Assembly (NCBI GenBank): GCA_938075415.1
Contig: CALJHC010000003.1
Coordinates: 496,001-560,000 of the forward strand
DNA length: 64,000 nucleotides
Direction: 5' to 3'
Source of the DNA: an uncultured Rubripirellula sp.
GTDB lineage: Bacteria > Planctomycetota > Planctomycetia > Pirellulales > Pirellulaceae
Every line of letters starts with the position of its first letter. Position 1 is the first letter of the stretch. Position numbers and translations under genes: made by a program. The notes under the pieces were generated by a model. The model made no database searches and was not told the origin of the DNA. It saw only the letters and a list, made by a program, of their open reading frames with translations. Below are positions 29,639 through 38,760 of the stretch, piece after piece.

Positions 29639-31111
29639 CTACTGAAGCGCCACCGTCACCGTTTTACTCTCGGTGTAAGCCTTCAAACCTTCTTCGCCTA
29701 ATTCTCGGCCGTGTCCACTCATTTTGAAACCACCAAAAGGCGCGGCAGCATCAAACACATCGTAGCAATTGACCCAAATCGTACCGGCCCGAACTCTTGC
29801 CGCAAATTCGTGGGCTAAAGCAACATCCTTGGTCCATACCGCTGCCGCTAATCCGTAAAAAGTGTCGTTAGCACGCCGAATGATTTCTTCTTTGTCCTTG
29901 AAGGTCAACACGCTCAGAACGGGACCAAAAATCTCATCTGTTGCGATGGACATGTCATCCTGAACACCATCAAAAATGGTCGGAGCAACAAAGAAACCTG
30001 TTTCACCGACTCTCTGACCACCGGTGACACACGTTGCACCTTCATTCTTACCTTTTTCAATATAAGACATGATTTTATCGAATTGAGCACGATCAACTTG
30101 CGGTCCCTGTTCTGTTCCCGAGGCGAACGGATCACCAACCTTTCTTTGTTCGGTAAGCCGCTTAAGCTTCTCCAAAAATTCACCATGCTTGGACTCATGA
30201 ACAAACACCCTGCTACCCGCGCAACAGCATTGGCCTTGGTTCAAGAACAACCCGACGTAGGCTCCTTGGGCAGCGGCATCGAGATCAGCATCTTCGAAAA
30301 TAACATTGGGACTTTTTCCACCAAGTTCAAAAGTCAGGCGTTTCAAAGTTTCTGCTGAATCCCGAGTGATCGTTTGCGCCGTCCGGTGCTCACCGGTAAA
30401 CGCGACCTTATCAATCAAAGGATGCTTCACCACCGCCGCTCCCGCGGTGGGACCAAAGCCGGGAACCACATTGATCACGCCATCAGGAAAACCAACCTCT
30501 TTGGCAAGTTGAGCCAGCCTCAAGCAAGTCAACGGTGTTTGCTCTGCTGGTTTCATCACGATGGTGCATCCGGCGGCGAGGGCGGGGCCCCATTTCCAAG
30601 CAACCATCAACACGGGAAAATTCCAGGGAATAATCTGCCCGGCTACACCAACTGGCTCTTTTCGGGTGTAACAGAAATGGTTGCCTCGTATTGGAATCGT
30701 GCTGCCGTGAATTTTGTCTGCATATCCCGCGTAATACCGAAGGCAGTCGATTGCCAGGGGAAGATCAACATTCAAACTATCTTGATAAGGCTTGCCGTTA
30801 TCGAGTGTTTCCAATGCAGCCAATGATTCAATCTCTTGCTCCATGCGATCTGCGAGCAAGTACATCAAGCGACCGCGATCACGAGCATCCATTTCTCGCC
30901 AAGGCCCAGAATCGAATGCATTTCGAGCTGCATTTGCTGCGGCATCCACATCGGCAGCATCACCTTCGGCGACCATCGCGATCACCTCTTCGGTGGCAGG
31001 ATTGATGGTGGGAAAGGTTTTCCCACTTTTTGCCGGTAGCCATTGCCCGTTGATAAAACAGTCTGTGTGATGAATCTCTACATCAACCTTCGCCAAGACC
31101 TCGGTGGACAT
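29639..31111 (-). CDS. NAD(P)-dependent aldehyde dehydrogenase with unusual cofactor-loop motif
   Basis: Oxidises an aldehyde to its acid in the cytoplasm; substrate not predictable. 490 residues, normal length. Catalytic residues are intact: Cys296 in [11 protein letters not shown], Glu262 in [10 protein letters not shown], and the asparagine in [10 protein letters not shown]; the C-terminal block is [20 protein letters not shown]. The cofactor loop that normally reads FTGS-x-x-x-G is FTGEHRTAQ here (residues 238-246), so the serine and the second glycine are replaced. I recall the same wording in some planctomycete relatives, so it may mark a subgroup. Start ATG 31111 follows a purine-rich stretch. 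Confidence 0.93.
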   Translation of the reverse strand: MSTEVLAKVDVEIHHTDCFINGQWLPAKSGKTFPTINPATEEVIAMVAEGDAADVDAAANAARNAFDSGPWREMDARDRGRLMYLLADRMEQEIESLAALETLDNGKPYQDSLNVDLPLAIDCLRYYAGYADKIHGSTIPIRGNHFCYTRKEPVGVAGQIIPWNFPVLMVAWKWGPALAAGCTIVMKPAEQTPLTCLRLAQLAKEVGFPDGVINVVPGFGPTAGAAVVKHPLIDKVAFTGEHRTAQTITRDSAETLKRLTFELGGKSPNVIFEDADLDAAAQGAYVGLFLNQGQCCCAGSRVFVHESKHGEFLEKLKRLTEQRKVGDPFASGTEQGPQVDRAQFDKIMSYIEKGKNEGATCVTGGQRVGETGFFVAPTIFDGVQDDMSIATDEIFGPVLSVLTFKDKEEIIRRANDTFYGLAAAVWTKDVALAHEFAARVRAGTIWVNCYDVFDAAAPFGGFKMSGHGRELGEEGLKAYTESKTVTVALQ

Positions 31112-31151
31112 TCTCTATCTCGCAAAAAAAAAGAAGAGTCGGTAAGTCAGT

Positions 31152-31352
31152 TCACTGACAACAATGAGAACATTTATAGTGTAACCCATTGAGGCATTGG
31201 ATAGTGTCAAAACAGTGCCCTGCCGCACAGATACCGCAAACGGGAACCCATTGCTTGCCAAACTTCAGCTCAAAAAAACTCTGAGGACCTCCATGCCCAG
31301 AAAGCGAACTAGGGTGCCGGTCTGAAAAGGTCACAAACCACCCCAAATACAA
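31152..31352 (-). CDS. Possible 66-residue cysteine-rich small protein
   Basis: The frame starts at TTG 31352 and ends 40 bp before the aldehyde dehydrogenase start on the same strand. Its second half holds seven cysteines: CGIC, then GHC, IQC and a final CSHCC, a spacing that could bind zinc. The start codon is weak, no ribosome site is evident, and I know no family for it. It may be chance. Confidence 0.22.
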   Translation of the reverse strand: MYLGWFVTFSDRHPSSLSGHGGPQSFFELKFGKQWVPVCGICAAGHCFDTIQCLNGLHYKCSHCCQ

Positions 31353-31900
31353 GTCTCATGGAAACGGAAAAATTATCATGACCATGCCAACAAAGGGTCA
31401 TGACATGATATCGAAATTCGTTGGACGAAACCCAGTTCAACAATAGCAGTGATTAACTACAGATAGAAACCATCTTGAAATCGCAAGTCCATCTCGAAGA
31501 GATCGTCAGTCAAGCCGCCTATCGGGCAACAAATGACCATCGTTTCTATTGAGATGGCAATTTCAAGCTCGCCCGGAGAGCCTTGCGGTGATTCATCGCG
31601 ACCAAAACTGTGCGGGCTGATTGAGTACATGAAGAACATCAACTCAAATCACAAAAGGATGTAGCCATGGAAATGTTTTTACCAAATCTCATCGATCACA
31701 GATTCACACCAAATCAGAATCAATGCACATCCATGCTCGGCGACATGAAAAACGTGTCGCCACCTTCCCTTCACGTGACAAATCATGCTTGAATAGGGGC
31801 ATTTCGTTGGCGACATCTTTCGTGGCAGGTGACAACAAGCGAAGAATCGCCAAACAGTTCCTTGCTCTTCCATCTCTTTAACCAACATCAGGTCCAACCA
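31353..31900. other. Gap upstream of thiL
   Basis: The divergent promoters of the aldehyde dehydrogenase and thiL genes should lie in or near here. A 41-codon frame at 31667-31792 starts behind AAAAGGATGTAGCC and encodes MEMFLPNLIDHRFTPNQNQC and more; it is unrecognised. The thiL frame is open from GTG 31829, so an N-terminal extension is possible. No TPP-riboswitch-like core was recognised. Confidence 0.35.
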
Positions 31901-32845
31901 GTGGAACTCTCGTTTCTTGCCTATTTGAGAGGTCGATGTCGATCTCTGCCAAGTATTTTCCTGGGGATTGGTGATGACGCGGCAGCAATGGAACCATCAG
32001 ATTCACTGCAACTTTCCTGCACTGACCAAATCATCGATGGTGTTGATTTCTTGTCGAGTTCTCACAAACTCAGTGATGCTGGCTTCAAAGCGATGGCAAT
32101 CAATATCAGTGATATCGCGGCAATGGGGGGAACACCCAATGCCGCATTGGTCACCCTGACCTTACCTTGCCAAAATTCTACTTCCATAGCGGGAGAAGTT
32201 TACGAAGGGATCTTGGAGGCGGCCAGCAAGTACAACATCACCATTGCTGGTGGTGACATTTCAACTTATGACGGTCCACTGGCAATCAGCGTTTGTCTAC
32301 TTGGTGAAGTTTCCAAAGAAGCTATCTGGCGACGCTCCGATGCGATTGAGGGAGATGCAATTTTGGTCACGGGGCCGGTTGGTGGCAGCCTGCTTGGGCG
32401 GCACTTACGACCGGAGCCGAAAATCGAGCTTGCGAGGACCCTGCAGGGAAGATGCAGGGTGAACGCTGCCATTGATATCAGTGATGGCCTTTCACTTGAT
32501 CTTGATCGATTATGTGCCGCGAGTGGAGTGGGTGCGGAACTCGACATTGAAAGGATTCCGATTCACCCCGACGCAATTATCCTTTCCGAGACCTCGGGCC
32601 GAACCCCCTTTCAGCACGCCTGGTCTGATGGAGAGGATTTTGAATTACTTCTCACCATGAAACAGCAGGATGCGGACAACCTTTTATCAAACCACCCAGA
32701 ACTTCAATTGACTCAAATCGGAAATACGGTTGGCCGAACGGGTCTCTGGAAACGAAACCAAGGAAAACTTCAACGATTACCGCCACAAGGTTATGTCCAT
32801 GACCTGAAACCTGAGTCACCTAAATCCGCAGACACCGAAAAATGA
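31901..32845 (+). CDS. thiL: Thiamine-monophosphate kinase
   Basis: Phosphorylates thiamine monophosphate to thiamine diphosphate, the last step of cofactor synthesis. I choose GTG 31901 (AGG eight bases upstream), which gives MELSFLAYLRGRC and 314 residues, the usual size; the frame is open from GTG 31829 (338 residues). Family motifs: GIGDDAAAM near the N-terminus, the metal-binding DQIIDGVDF step, AINISDIAAMGGTPNAALVT, IAGGDIS, VTGPVGGS and AIDISDGLSLDLDRLC. It overlaps the next gene by 4 bp (ATGA), so the two are translationally coupled. Confidence 0.94.
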   Translation: MELSFLAYLRGRCRSLPSIFLGIGDDAAAMEPSDSLQLSCTDQIIDGVDFLSSSHKLSDAGFKAMAINISDIAAMGGTPNAALVTLTLPCQNSTSIAGEVYEGILEAASKYNITIAGGDISTYDGPLAISVCLLGEVSKEAIWRRSDAIEGDAILVTGPVGGSLLGRHLRPEPKIELARTLQGRCRVNAAIDISDGLSLDLDRLCAASGVGAELDIERIPIHPDAIILSETSGRTPFQHAWSDGEDFELLLTMKQQDADNLLSNHPELQLTQIGNTVGRTGLWKRNQGKLQRLPPQGYVHDLKPESPKSADTEK

Positions 32846-33219
32846 ACGAAGAAAAAATCATTGCATTAACTCGCGAACTGATCGACGCGGTTGTCAGCAG
32901 CGACTGGGAAACTTACACGCGTCTTTGCGCGGAAGACCTCACGTCATTTGAGCCCGAAGCCGAGGGTTACCTCGTCGAAGGAATGCCGTTTCACAAACAT
33001 TACTTCGACATGGAAAACAAATCTCCCTACGCTAACGTCACCACAACACTCAGTTCACCACACGTGAGACTGATTGGTGATGTTGCCGTGATTGCATACG
33101 TTCGATTATCGCAAAGGGCGGACGAGCAGGGTAATAGCCACACATCCACAAGCAAAGAATCTCGGGTTTGGCATCGCATTGGTGATCAATGGAAGCATGT
33201 TCACTTCCATCGATCTTAG
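32842..33219 (+). CDS. CaMKII association-domain-like protein (SnoaL/NTF2 fold)
   Basis: A 125-residue cytoplasmic protein made up entirely of a domain resembling the oligomerisation (association) domain of eukaryotic Ca2+/calmodulin-dependent kinase II. The resemblance runs the full length: KIIALTRELIDAVVSSDWET, then YTRLCAEDLTSFEPEAEGYL, VEGMPFHKHYF, HVRLIGDVAVIAYVRLSQ and the end SRVWHRIGDQWKHVHFHRS. No kinase domain is attached. Bacterial stand-alone versions are known, with no firm function; the fold is NTF2-like and usually forms rings. The start ATG overlaps the thiL stop (ATGA), so expression is tied to thiL. A link to thiamine is an inference from position only. Confidence 0.88.
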   Translation: MNEEKIIALTRELIDAVVSSDWETYTRLCAEDLTSFEPEAEGYLVEGMPFHKHYFDMENKSPYANVTTTLSSPHVRLIGDVAVIAYVRLSQRADEQGNSHTSTSKESRVWHRIGDQWKHVHFHRS

Positions 33220-33457
33220 ACGCAAGTTTTCCACTTTGATGACTGCATCAATTTCGCTAACACATTTTCATGACCTCGCATTCGGTTCATTTAAAAGCTG
33301 AGTCCGGGGAAAGTCTGACAATTATGGCAATGCTTTTGGCAATCACGCCCGCCTCGCACCGAAAAACCACAGGGATGCTCGTGAGGTTGGTGATTGATTG
33401 ACCTGCCTTATCAATCGTGCCAAAGGATGACTACAGAAAAAAAAGTGATTCAGCTAT

Positions 33458-33474
33458 GTTGAGAGGCTCTCAAC
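33458..33474. promoter_or_regulatory. Perfect 17-bp palindrome upstream of aroC
   Basis: GTTGAGAG, one central G, then CTCTCAAC. It ends 24 bp before the aroC start codon, overlapping the expected leader. Size and symmetry suit a repressor-binding site or a short hairpin in the leader RNA; no regulator is identified. Confidence 0.4.
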
Positions 33475-33498
33475 CCAAAAAAGAAGGTCACCGACATC

Positions 33499-34749
33499 AT
33501 GGAAATACTTGGCGGACCGTTATTCGGAGCAGCTGGAGCCGGAGAATCACATGGACCGGGAGTGACGACCATTGTTTTGGGTTGTCCCGCCGGTCAATAT
33601 CTGAAACGCGAGCAGATTCAATCATTTCTGGACCGACGCCGACCAGGCGGAAATCGTCATGGGACTCCCAGAAATGAAAAAGACAAGGTGATTTTCCTCT
33701 CAGGGATCTACCAAAAAGACCATGAGAAACTTCTCAATGGGTCCTCCATCACCGTGCAAGTGGAAGGACAAACATTCGAGACGGAGGGATTTGAGGAGGG
33801 TTACACCACGGGTGAGCCGATCTCTGCACTGGTTCTTTCAACCTCCAAGAAATCGGGTGACTACACCCAATTTGAGGGACTCCAGGGGGAAGTGCGTCCT
33901 GGACATACCGATCTAGTCAAATTCCATAAGTCGTTCGGTTTTGTGGATATTCGTGGCGGTGGACGCTCTAGCTATCGAGCGACTATTACTGACGTCGTTG
34001 CCGGTTCGATCGCGAGACTGATCCTTCGAGAGAGATTTGGAACCGTTATTCTCTCGTCAATCTGCCAGGTGGGTGAACTCAAATCACGCCAATCACTCTG
34101 TTCGCAGCTGCGACAGATGTCATCCCCAGAATCGGGAACTGCGTTTGATCTTGCCGATATCGATGCACTTCAATCGACACTTGAATCGGCAGAGATTCAT
34201 TCAGTCGATACTGACTTCGCATCTCAAGCTGGGAAGCTCATCAAAGAAACACGAAAAATGGGTGATTCAATTGGTGCAGCAATCGAGGTTGTCGCAGTCA
34301 ATGTCCCCGCACTATTGGGTGACCCTCTTTATCAAAGCTTGAAACTGAGACTGATGGGATCTTTGGGTGGGCTAAACGCTGCGGAATCGTGCGAGATCGG
34401 TGACGGCATTGAGGTGATTTCGAAAAGAGGGAGCCAAAACAACGACGCCATCCGAACTAACGGCTACGTAACCAACTCCCACGGCGGACTTCTCGGCGGA
34501 GTCACCACCGGGATGCCTGTCGTCTGCCGCGTGGGATTTAAGCCAACCTCGACGATCAATCTTCCTCAACAATCGGTCAGAAAAAACTTAGAGGAGATTC
34601 AATTTGAACTGAATAAGGGCAGACATGATCCATGTGTTGGTGTCCGCGCCGGGGTCACCCTGGAATCAAGGATGGCAATTGAACTACTTAATGCGGCAAT
34701 GATGCAACAAGCTCAAAAACTCGATTCGAATGTCTCAAAGCTTTTCTAA
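33499..34749 (+). CDS. aroC: Chorismate synthase
   Basis: Converts 5-enolpyruvylshikimate 3-phosphate to chorismate using reduced FMN, the last shikimate-pathway step. 416 residues, slightly long for a family of about 350-400. Signature blocks: GAAGAGESHGPG at the N-terminus, RRRPGGNRHGTPRNEKD, GEVRPGHTDLVKFHKSFGFV, DIRGGGRSSYRATITDVVAG, and SHGGLLGGVTTGMPVVCRVG, then the KPTSTI step. Start ATG 33499 with AAGAAGGT upstream. A perfect 17-bp palindrome lies in the leader. The gene stands alone with no other aro gene nearby. Confidence 0.96.
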   Translation: MEILGGPLFGAAGAGESHGPGVTTIVLGCPAGQYLKREQIQSFLDRRRPGGNRHGTPRNEKDKVIFLSGIYQKDHEKLLNGSSITVQVEGQTFETEGFEEGYTTGEPISALVLSTSKKSGDYTQFEGLQGEVRPGHTDLVKFHKSFGFVDIRGGGRSSYRATITDVVAGSIARLILRERFGTVILSSICQVGELKSRQSLCSQLRQMSSPESGTAFDLADIDALQSTLESAEIHSVDTDFASQAGKLIKETRKMGDSIGAAIEVVAVNVPALLGDPLYQSLKLRLMGSLGGLNAAESCEIGDGIEVISKRGSQNNDAIRTNGYVTNSHGGLLGGVTTGMPVVCRVGFKPTSTINLPQQSVRKNLEEIQFELNKGRHDPCVGVRAGVTLESRMAIELLNAAMMQQAQKLDSNVSKLF

Positions 34750-35122
34750 CCGACCACGATCAGATCACTTGCTCCAGCGCGAGCAAAAACGCCATACCCT
34801 TTTCATCAAGATTTGAAGAGTGCCGGGTGCAGGCTCGCCGACTGTCTCTGCATCAACCTGTGTTGAAGGGCAACACAACCGTTTGCAACAACGGATAGAT
34901 TGGCATTGCCATACTGATCCCCAAAAAAACAATGGTTGATCGTTGTTTGGTGATTGCTCCACATTCAAAGCATTGAGGGCTCCCCATCGAAGCGATGACG
35001 AACGTGGGTGATCGGATCGGGCATCCAACAACCGCAGGAGAAGCAATCCTGGCCAGCCTTCGTTAGTTTGCCGATTCTGAAAAGAAGCTTGAGCGGTGAA
35101 TTGAGCGAGTGGCCCTGGGTCC
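34750..35122. other. 373-bp gap between convergent aroC and rpiB
   Basis: No gene recognised. A 93-codon minus frame (34765-35046) is Cys/Trp/Arg-rich and not protein-like. No strong terminator hairpin with a T tract is seen. Confidence 0.4.
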
Positions 35123-35605
35123 TCAATTCCCCAAGATCTCTGTCCCTAAACGCTCGATCTCAAGCACTTTATCAAGACGCTGGGAATGCCTGGGTTGAGG
35201 CTCGTATCGAGCATTCAAAAATGCTTCGACAATTTCAAAAGCCAACTCCGACCCGATGATACGCCCACCGATGCAAAGCACATTCATATCATCGTGCTCC
35301 ACCCCTTGATGTGCAGAATAGGTGTCGTGACAAATCGCGGCTCGGATACCGGGTATTTTATTCGCCGCGACACTAACACCGACACCACTGCCGCAAACAA
35401 CAATTCCACGATTGACCTTACCCGATAGAATTTGTCGAGCCACGGCGATGGCAAAATCTGGATAATCACAACGAGCCTCGCTGTGAGTTCCACAGTCAAC
35501 CAAATCCAAGAGGCGGTCTGAGAAGGCCGACGAAATTGCCTTTTTGAGAGCAAAGCCGGCATGATCGCCACCGAGGGCGACTCGAAGAGGGAGTTGGTCT
35601 GGCAT
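35123..35605 (-). CDS. rpiB: Ribose-5-phosphate isomerase B
   Basis: Interconverts ribose 5-phosphate and ribulose 5-phosphate in the pentose phosphate pathway. 160 residues, close to the usual 145-155. Visible active-site blocks: GGDHAGFALKKAI, DCGTHSEARCDYPDFA, the base cysteine in VVCGSGVGVSVAANK, and the phosphate-binding HDTYSAHQGVEHDDMNVLCI followed by GGRIIG. Start ATG 35605. The gene is monocistronic, divergent from the DUF2071 gene 141 bp away. RpiB relatives can act on allose 6-phosphate, but the simple isomerase role is the default. Confidence 0.94.
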   Translation of the reverse strand: MPDQLPLRVALGGDHAGFALKKAISSAFSDRLLDLVDCGTHSEARCDYPDFAIAVARQILSGKVNRGIVVCGSGVGVSVAANKIPGIRAAICHDTYSAHQGVEHDDMNVLCIGGRIIGSELAFEIVEAFLNARYEPQPRHSQRLDKVLEIERLGTEILGN

Positions 35606-35746
35606 GGCGTGGCAATGACTAAAACAAGTTAAATTAGACGGACCAGCGAGTTACCCGAAATGGATCAATTTCTACCGGGTCGGTAATCATTTGTAACAGG
35701 CTGCACTCAGTCCCGGCCCAAAGAACATACTCAGCGGAGCAAAACC

Positions 35747-36445
35747 ATGCCATTCCTTCAAGCTTCCTGGCAGGATTTGGTAATGGTCAATTGGGAAGTC
35801 TCACCCGATTTATTGACTCCACTGATGCCTGAGGGCTGTTCTCTGGACTTTTTTGAGGGCAAAACGTTCGTTTCCCTCGTAGCCTTCCTCTTCAAGGAGA
35901 CTCGAGTTTTGGGAATGAAAATCCCAGCCCACGTTAACTTCGAGGAGGTTAACCTTCGGTTTTATGTGAGGCACGAAACCGATCAGGGAGAGCAGAGAAG
36001 AGGAGTGGTCTTTGTTAAAGAATTCGTTCCTCGCCGTTTGATTGCGTGGACAGCCCGTAATCTTTACCAAGAACCCTATTCCTGTCTTCCCATGTCCCAC
36101 CTTCGCGAGAAGCAAACGTCAGGGCAAACTAAAATCCGCTATCAATGGGGAGATCACTGGCTTTCGGGACTCGCAGGGAGTGAATCCAAACAACTCGAGG
36201 TTGGCTCACTGCAGCATTTTATCGCGGAGCACTATTGGGGATACACTTCAACCAAGGGTGGAACGAGACAATATCGGGTCGATCACCCAACTTGGCGATG
36301 GCGATCTTTTGACGAATTTCAATCCAAAATCGATTTCGTCGAGCTCTATGGCGAAAAATGGACCTTCCTGGGACAGAAGGAACCAACCAATCTCTTTCTC
36401 GCGGTTGGTTCCGAAGTGAGTGTCTCGCCCTGGGGGCGGCTGTAA
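35747..36445 (+). CDS. YqjF-type DUF2071 protein
   Basis: A 232-residue soluble protein of the DUF2071/YqjF family, with no established function. Recognisable features: the N-terminal ASWQDLVMVNWEVSPDLLTP followed by LMPEGCSLDFFEGKTFVSLV, the FKETRVLGMKIPAHVNFEEV segment, then NLRFYVR and RRGVVFVKEFVPR. The C-terminal half has EHYWGYTSTKGGTRQYRVDH. No signal peptide or membrane helix. Start ATG 35747 follows GGAGCAAAACC. Neighbours (rpiB, rpsA) give no functional hint. Confidence 0.85.
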   Translation: MPFLQASWQDLVMVNWEVSPDLLTPLMPEGCSLDFFEGKTFVSLVAFLFKETRVLGMKIPAHVNFEEVNLRFYVRHETDQGEQRRGVVFVKEFVPRRLIAWTARNLYQEPYSCLPMSHLREKQTSGQTKIRYQWGDHWLSGLAGSESKQLEVGSLQHFIAEHYWGYTSTKGGTRQYRVDHPTWRWRSFDEFQSKIDFVELYGEKWTFLGQKEPTNLFLAVGSEVSVSPWGRL

Positions 36446-36530
36446 CCGGGTGGAACCCCAGAATTGTCCTGAAACCCATCGGTTAGCTGTTGTGGCCTGA
36501 AAGTTGCTTTGTTACGGTTACGGAACTACG

Positions 36531-36551
36531 CGCAAAACACGGTGTTTTGCG
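36531..36551. promoter_or_regulatory. Inverted repeat in the rpsA upstream region
   Basis: CGCAAAACAC, one central G, then GTGTTTTGCG: a perfect 10-bp inverted repeat about 165 bp before the rpsA start. It may be a protein-binding site or, in RNA, a hairpin with CACGGTG in the loop. S1 controls its own translation in some bacteria; a role here is only inferred. Confidence 0.4.
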
Positions 36552-36715
36552 ACCTCAATGACGACAAATCTTCCCCACTCTAACCCCTTTTTGAGCCCTC
36601 GAGCGACTGGATTGTTTCCTCTGGCGATCTTCAAAAGCGTTTTCGCTGCCAGAATGTTGAAACCCCCCTGTCGTCAGTCATGCTCGGTGAATGCTCAACC
36701 CTGGAATTACTTCTC

Positions 36716-38506
36716 ATGGTGAATCGAAACCTCATTCGGAACCTCGACGACGAGGATATCGCAAACGAACTAGCCATACTCGCCCCCGAAGAGCAAGCCG
36801 ATGACTGGTTGCTCGAATGGGTCGAGCGAGAGCAGACTGACTATGCTCAAGGTGAAATTGTTGACGGCCGAATTGTAGAGGTCAACGACGAATGGGCCCT
36901 CATTGACGTTGGTTTCAAGAGTGAAGGCACCGTTAACCTCAACGAATGGGGCGCGGACGAAGAGACCCCAAAAGCGGGTGATACAGTCAAAGTCCTCATC
37001 GAGGAGATGGAGGACGAATTAGGTGCCGCGGATGATCCATATGGAATGATTGCTCTCAGTAAGACGAAAGCTGAGAAGATCATCGAGTGGGAAAAAATCA
37101 TCGGGGAGATCAGCGAGGGCCAGGTTGTCACGGGTACCGTGATTCGAAAAATCAAGGGTGGTCTACTGGTCGATATTGGCGTGAATGTCTTCTTGCCGGG
37201 TAGCCAAGTCGATATTCGACGCCCAGGTGACATCGGTGACTTCATCGGCCGGGTCATTCAAGCCGAAGTGCTGAAGATCGATGATACCCGTCGAAACATC
37301 GTGATCAGTCGCCGATCACTCATCGAACGTCAGCGTGAAGAAGATCGCGCTTACTTGATGAAGGAACTCGAAGTTGGCCAAATTCGAAAAGGTATCGTCA
37401 AAAACATTGCCGATTTCGGTGCATTTGTCGACCTTGGCGGAATCGATGGCCTTCTCCATATCACCGACATGGCTTGGGAACGAATTGGTCATCCAACCGA
37501 AATGGTCTCCATCGATCAAGAAATCGAAGTCAAAGTCCTTCACATCGACCGTGAGAAGCAAAAAATCGCTCTCGGTTTGAAGCAGAAGGATCGCAATCCT
37601 TGGGAGAATATCGAGACCAAGTATCCAGTTGGTACCGATCACAAGGGCGAAGTCGTCAACGTCATGAGCTATGGTGCGTTTGTCAAGCTTGAACCAGGTA
37701 TCGAAGGCCTTGTTCACATCAGCGAAATGAGCTGGACCAAGCGTGTCAATCACCCAAGTGAATTGGTTAATATCGGTGATAGCATCGATGTGAAAATCCT
37801 TGGTGTGGACGCTGAAGGTCAGCAACTTTCGCTCGGTATGAAGCAGACCCAGAAGAACCCTTGGGACGAAGTTCTCGAACGTTACCCTGAAGGTCAGGAT
37901 GTCGTTGGTAAAGTGAGAAACCTCACCAACTATGGTGCTTTCATTGAACTCGAAGAAGGTATCGATGGACTTCTGCATGTCAGTGATATGTCTTGGACTC
38001 GAAAAATTGGCCATCCCAGCGAATTACTCGAGAAAGGCCAAGAGTTGCAGTGCCGAGTTCTGAATGTTGATGAGTCGCGTCGTCGTATTGCTTTGGGTCT
38101 CAAGCAACTTGATAGTGATCCTTGGGACGGTGATATTCCTGACAAGTACCAACCCGGCCAGCTCGTCAAAGGTAATGTGACAAAGATCACCAACTTTGGC
38201 GTCTTTATTGGCCTGGAAGACGGCCTCGAGGGACTCCTGCACATCAGCGAACTCGCTGAACACAAGGTTGAAGACCCCGAAGAGGTCGTGAAAGTTGGAG
38301 AAGAGATCGAAGTGAAAGTGCTTCGAGTCGACACCGACGAACGAAAAATTGGTTTGTCACTCAAACGAGTTGAGTGGGGCGAAGAGCAAGAACGGGCCGC
38401 AGCGGAAGAGGAAGCTGCAGAAAATGGCGGTGCTTCCGCAGAAGACGGCGACCTTAAGGGTGGTCTCGGAAGCGGCGAAGGTCCATTAATCCCGACCCAA
38501 GAGTAA
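36716..38506 (+). CDS. rpsA: 30S ribosomal protein S1, six S1 domains
   Basis: Binds mRNA on the small ribosomal subunit and helps initiation. I start at ATG 36716 (MVNRNLIRNLDDEDIANELA); the frame is open from ATG 36680, but that adds an unrelated peptide. The product has 596 residues. Six S1 (OB-fold) domains begin near residues 45, 135, 220, 307, 393 and 481; the last four are closest to each other and each carry a G-A/V-F step and a LLHIS-like turn (for example YGAFIELEEGIDGLLHVSDM). The tail from about residue 560 is Glu/Ala-rich then Gly-rich. A strong terminator follows 67 bp after the stop. Confidence 0.95.
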   Translation: MVNRNLIRNLDDEDIANELAILAPEEQADDWLLEWVEREQTDYAQGEIVDGRIVEVNDEWALIDVGFKSEGTVNLNEWGADEETPKAGDTVKVLIEEMEDELGAADDPYGMIALSKTKAEKIIEWEKIIGEISEGQVVTGTVIRKIKGGLLVDIGVNVFLPGSQVDIRRPGDIGDFIGRVIQAEVLKIDDTRRNIVISRRSLIERQREEDRAYLMKELEVGQIRKGIVKNIADFGAFVDLGGIDGLLHITDMAWERIGHPTEMVSIDQEIEVKVLHIDREKQKIALGLKQKDRNPWENIETKYPVGTDHKGEVVNVMSYGAFVKLEPGIEGLVHISEMSWTKRVNHPSELVNIGDSIDVKILGVDAEGQQLSLGMKQTQKNPWDEVLERYPEGQDVVGKVRNLTNYGAFIELEEGIDGLLHVSDMSWTRKIGHPSELLEKGQELQCRVLNVDESRRRIALGLKQLDSDPWDGDIPDKYQPGQLVKGNVTKITNFGVFIGLEDGLEGLLHISELAEHKVEDPEEVVKVGEEIEVKVLRVDTDERKIGLSLKRVEWGEEQERAAAEEEAAENGGASAEDGDLKGGLGSGEGPLIPTQE

Positions 38507-38531
38507 GCTCGAGTTTCCGGGCAAATTGATG

Positions 38532-38557
38532 CCCGAGCATCTCTGCTCATGCTCGGG
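38532..38557. other. Perfect hairpin just after rpsA
   Basis: CCCGAGCAT (38532-38540) and ATGCTCGGG (38549-38557) form a 9-bp stem with an 8-nt loop, 25 bp after the rpsA stop. No T run follows it; it may protect the mRNA 3' end or assist the terminator just downstream. Confidence 0.55.
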
Positions 38558-38572
38558 TATAGTCAGGTAATT

Positions 38573-38609
38573 AAAAAGGCTGGTGAGGTCCACTTACCAG
38601 CCTTTTTTT
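38573..38609 (+). terminator. Rho-independent terminator of rpsA
   Basis: GGCTGGT (38578-38584) pairs with ACCAGCC (38596-38602), extended by an A run before and a run of seven T after. The shape is a textbook intrinsic terminator on the plus strand. Confidence 0.85.
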
Positions 38610-38760
38610 CTGCCTCCAGCTTTCGCACTCGCGAGGGCAAATCGGTCAGCTGTTGTCGTACGAATCCCGGAACTACGTTTCCAGCTTTTTGTGTCTTCAT
38701 CAATCGCCGCATTCTCTAGCCTTAAGTCCCAAATCTCTGTCAAACGCTAGTCTGAGCATC

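Noticed and set aside
33300..33320. GAGTCCGGGGAAAGTCTGAC, faintly like an RNase P RNA core
   Set aside because: Order of the conserved blocks is wrong and no surrounding RNase P structure is visible.
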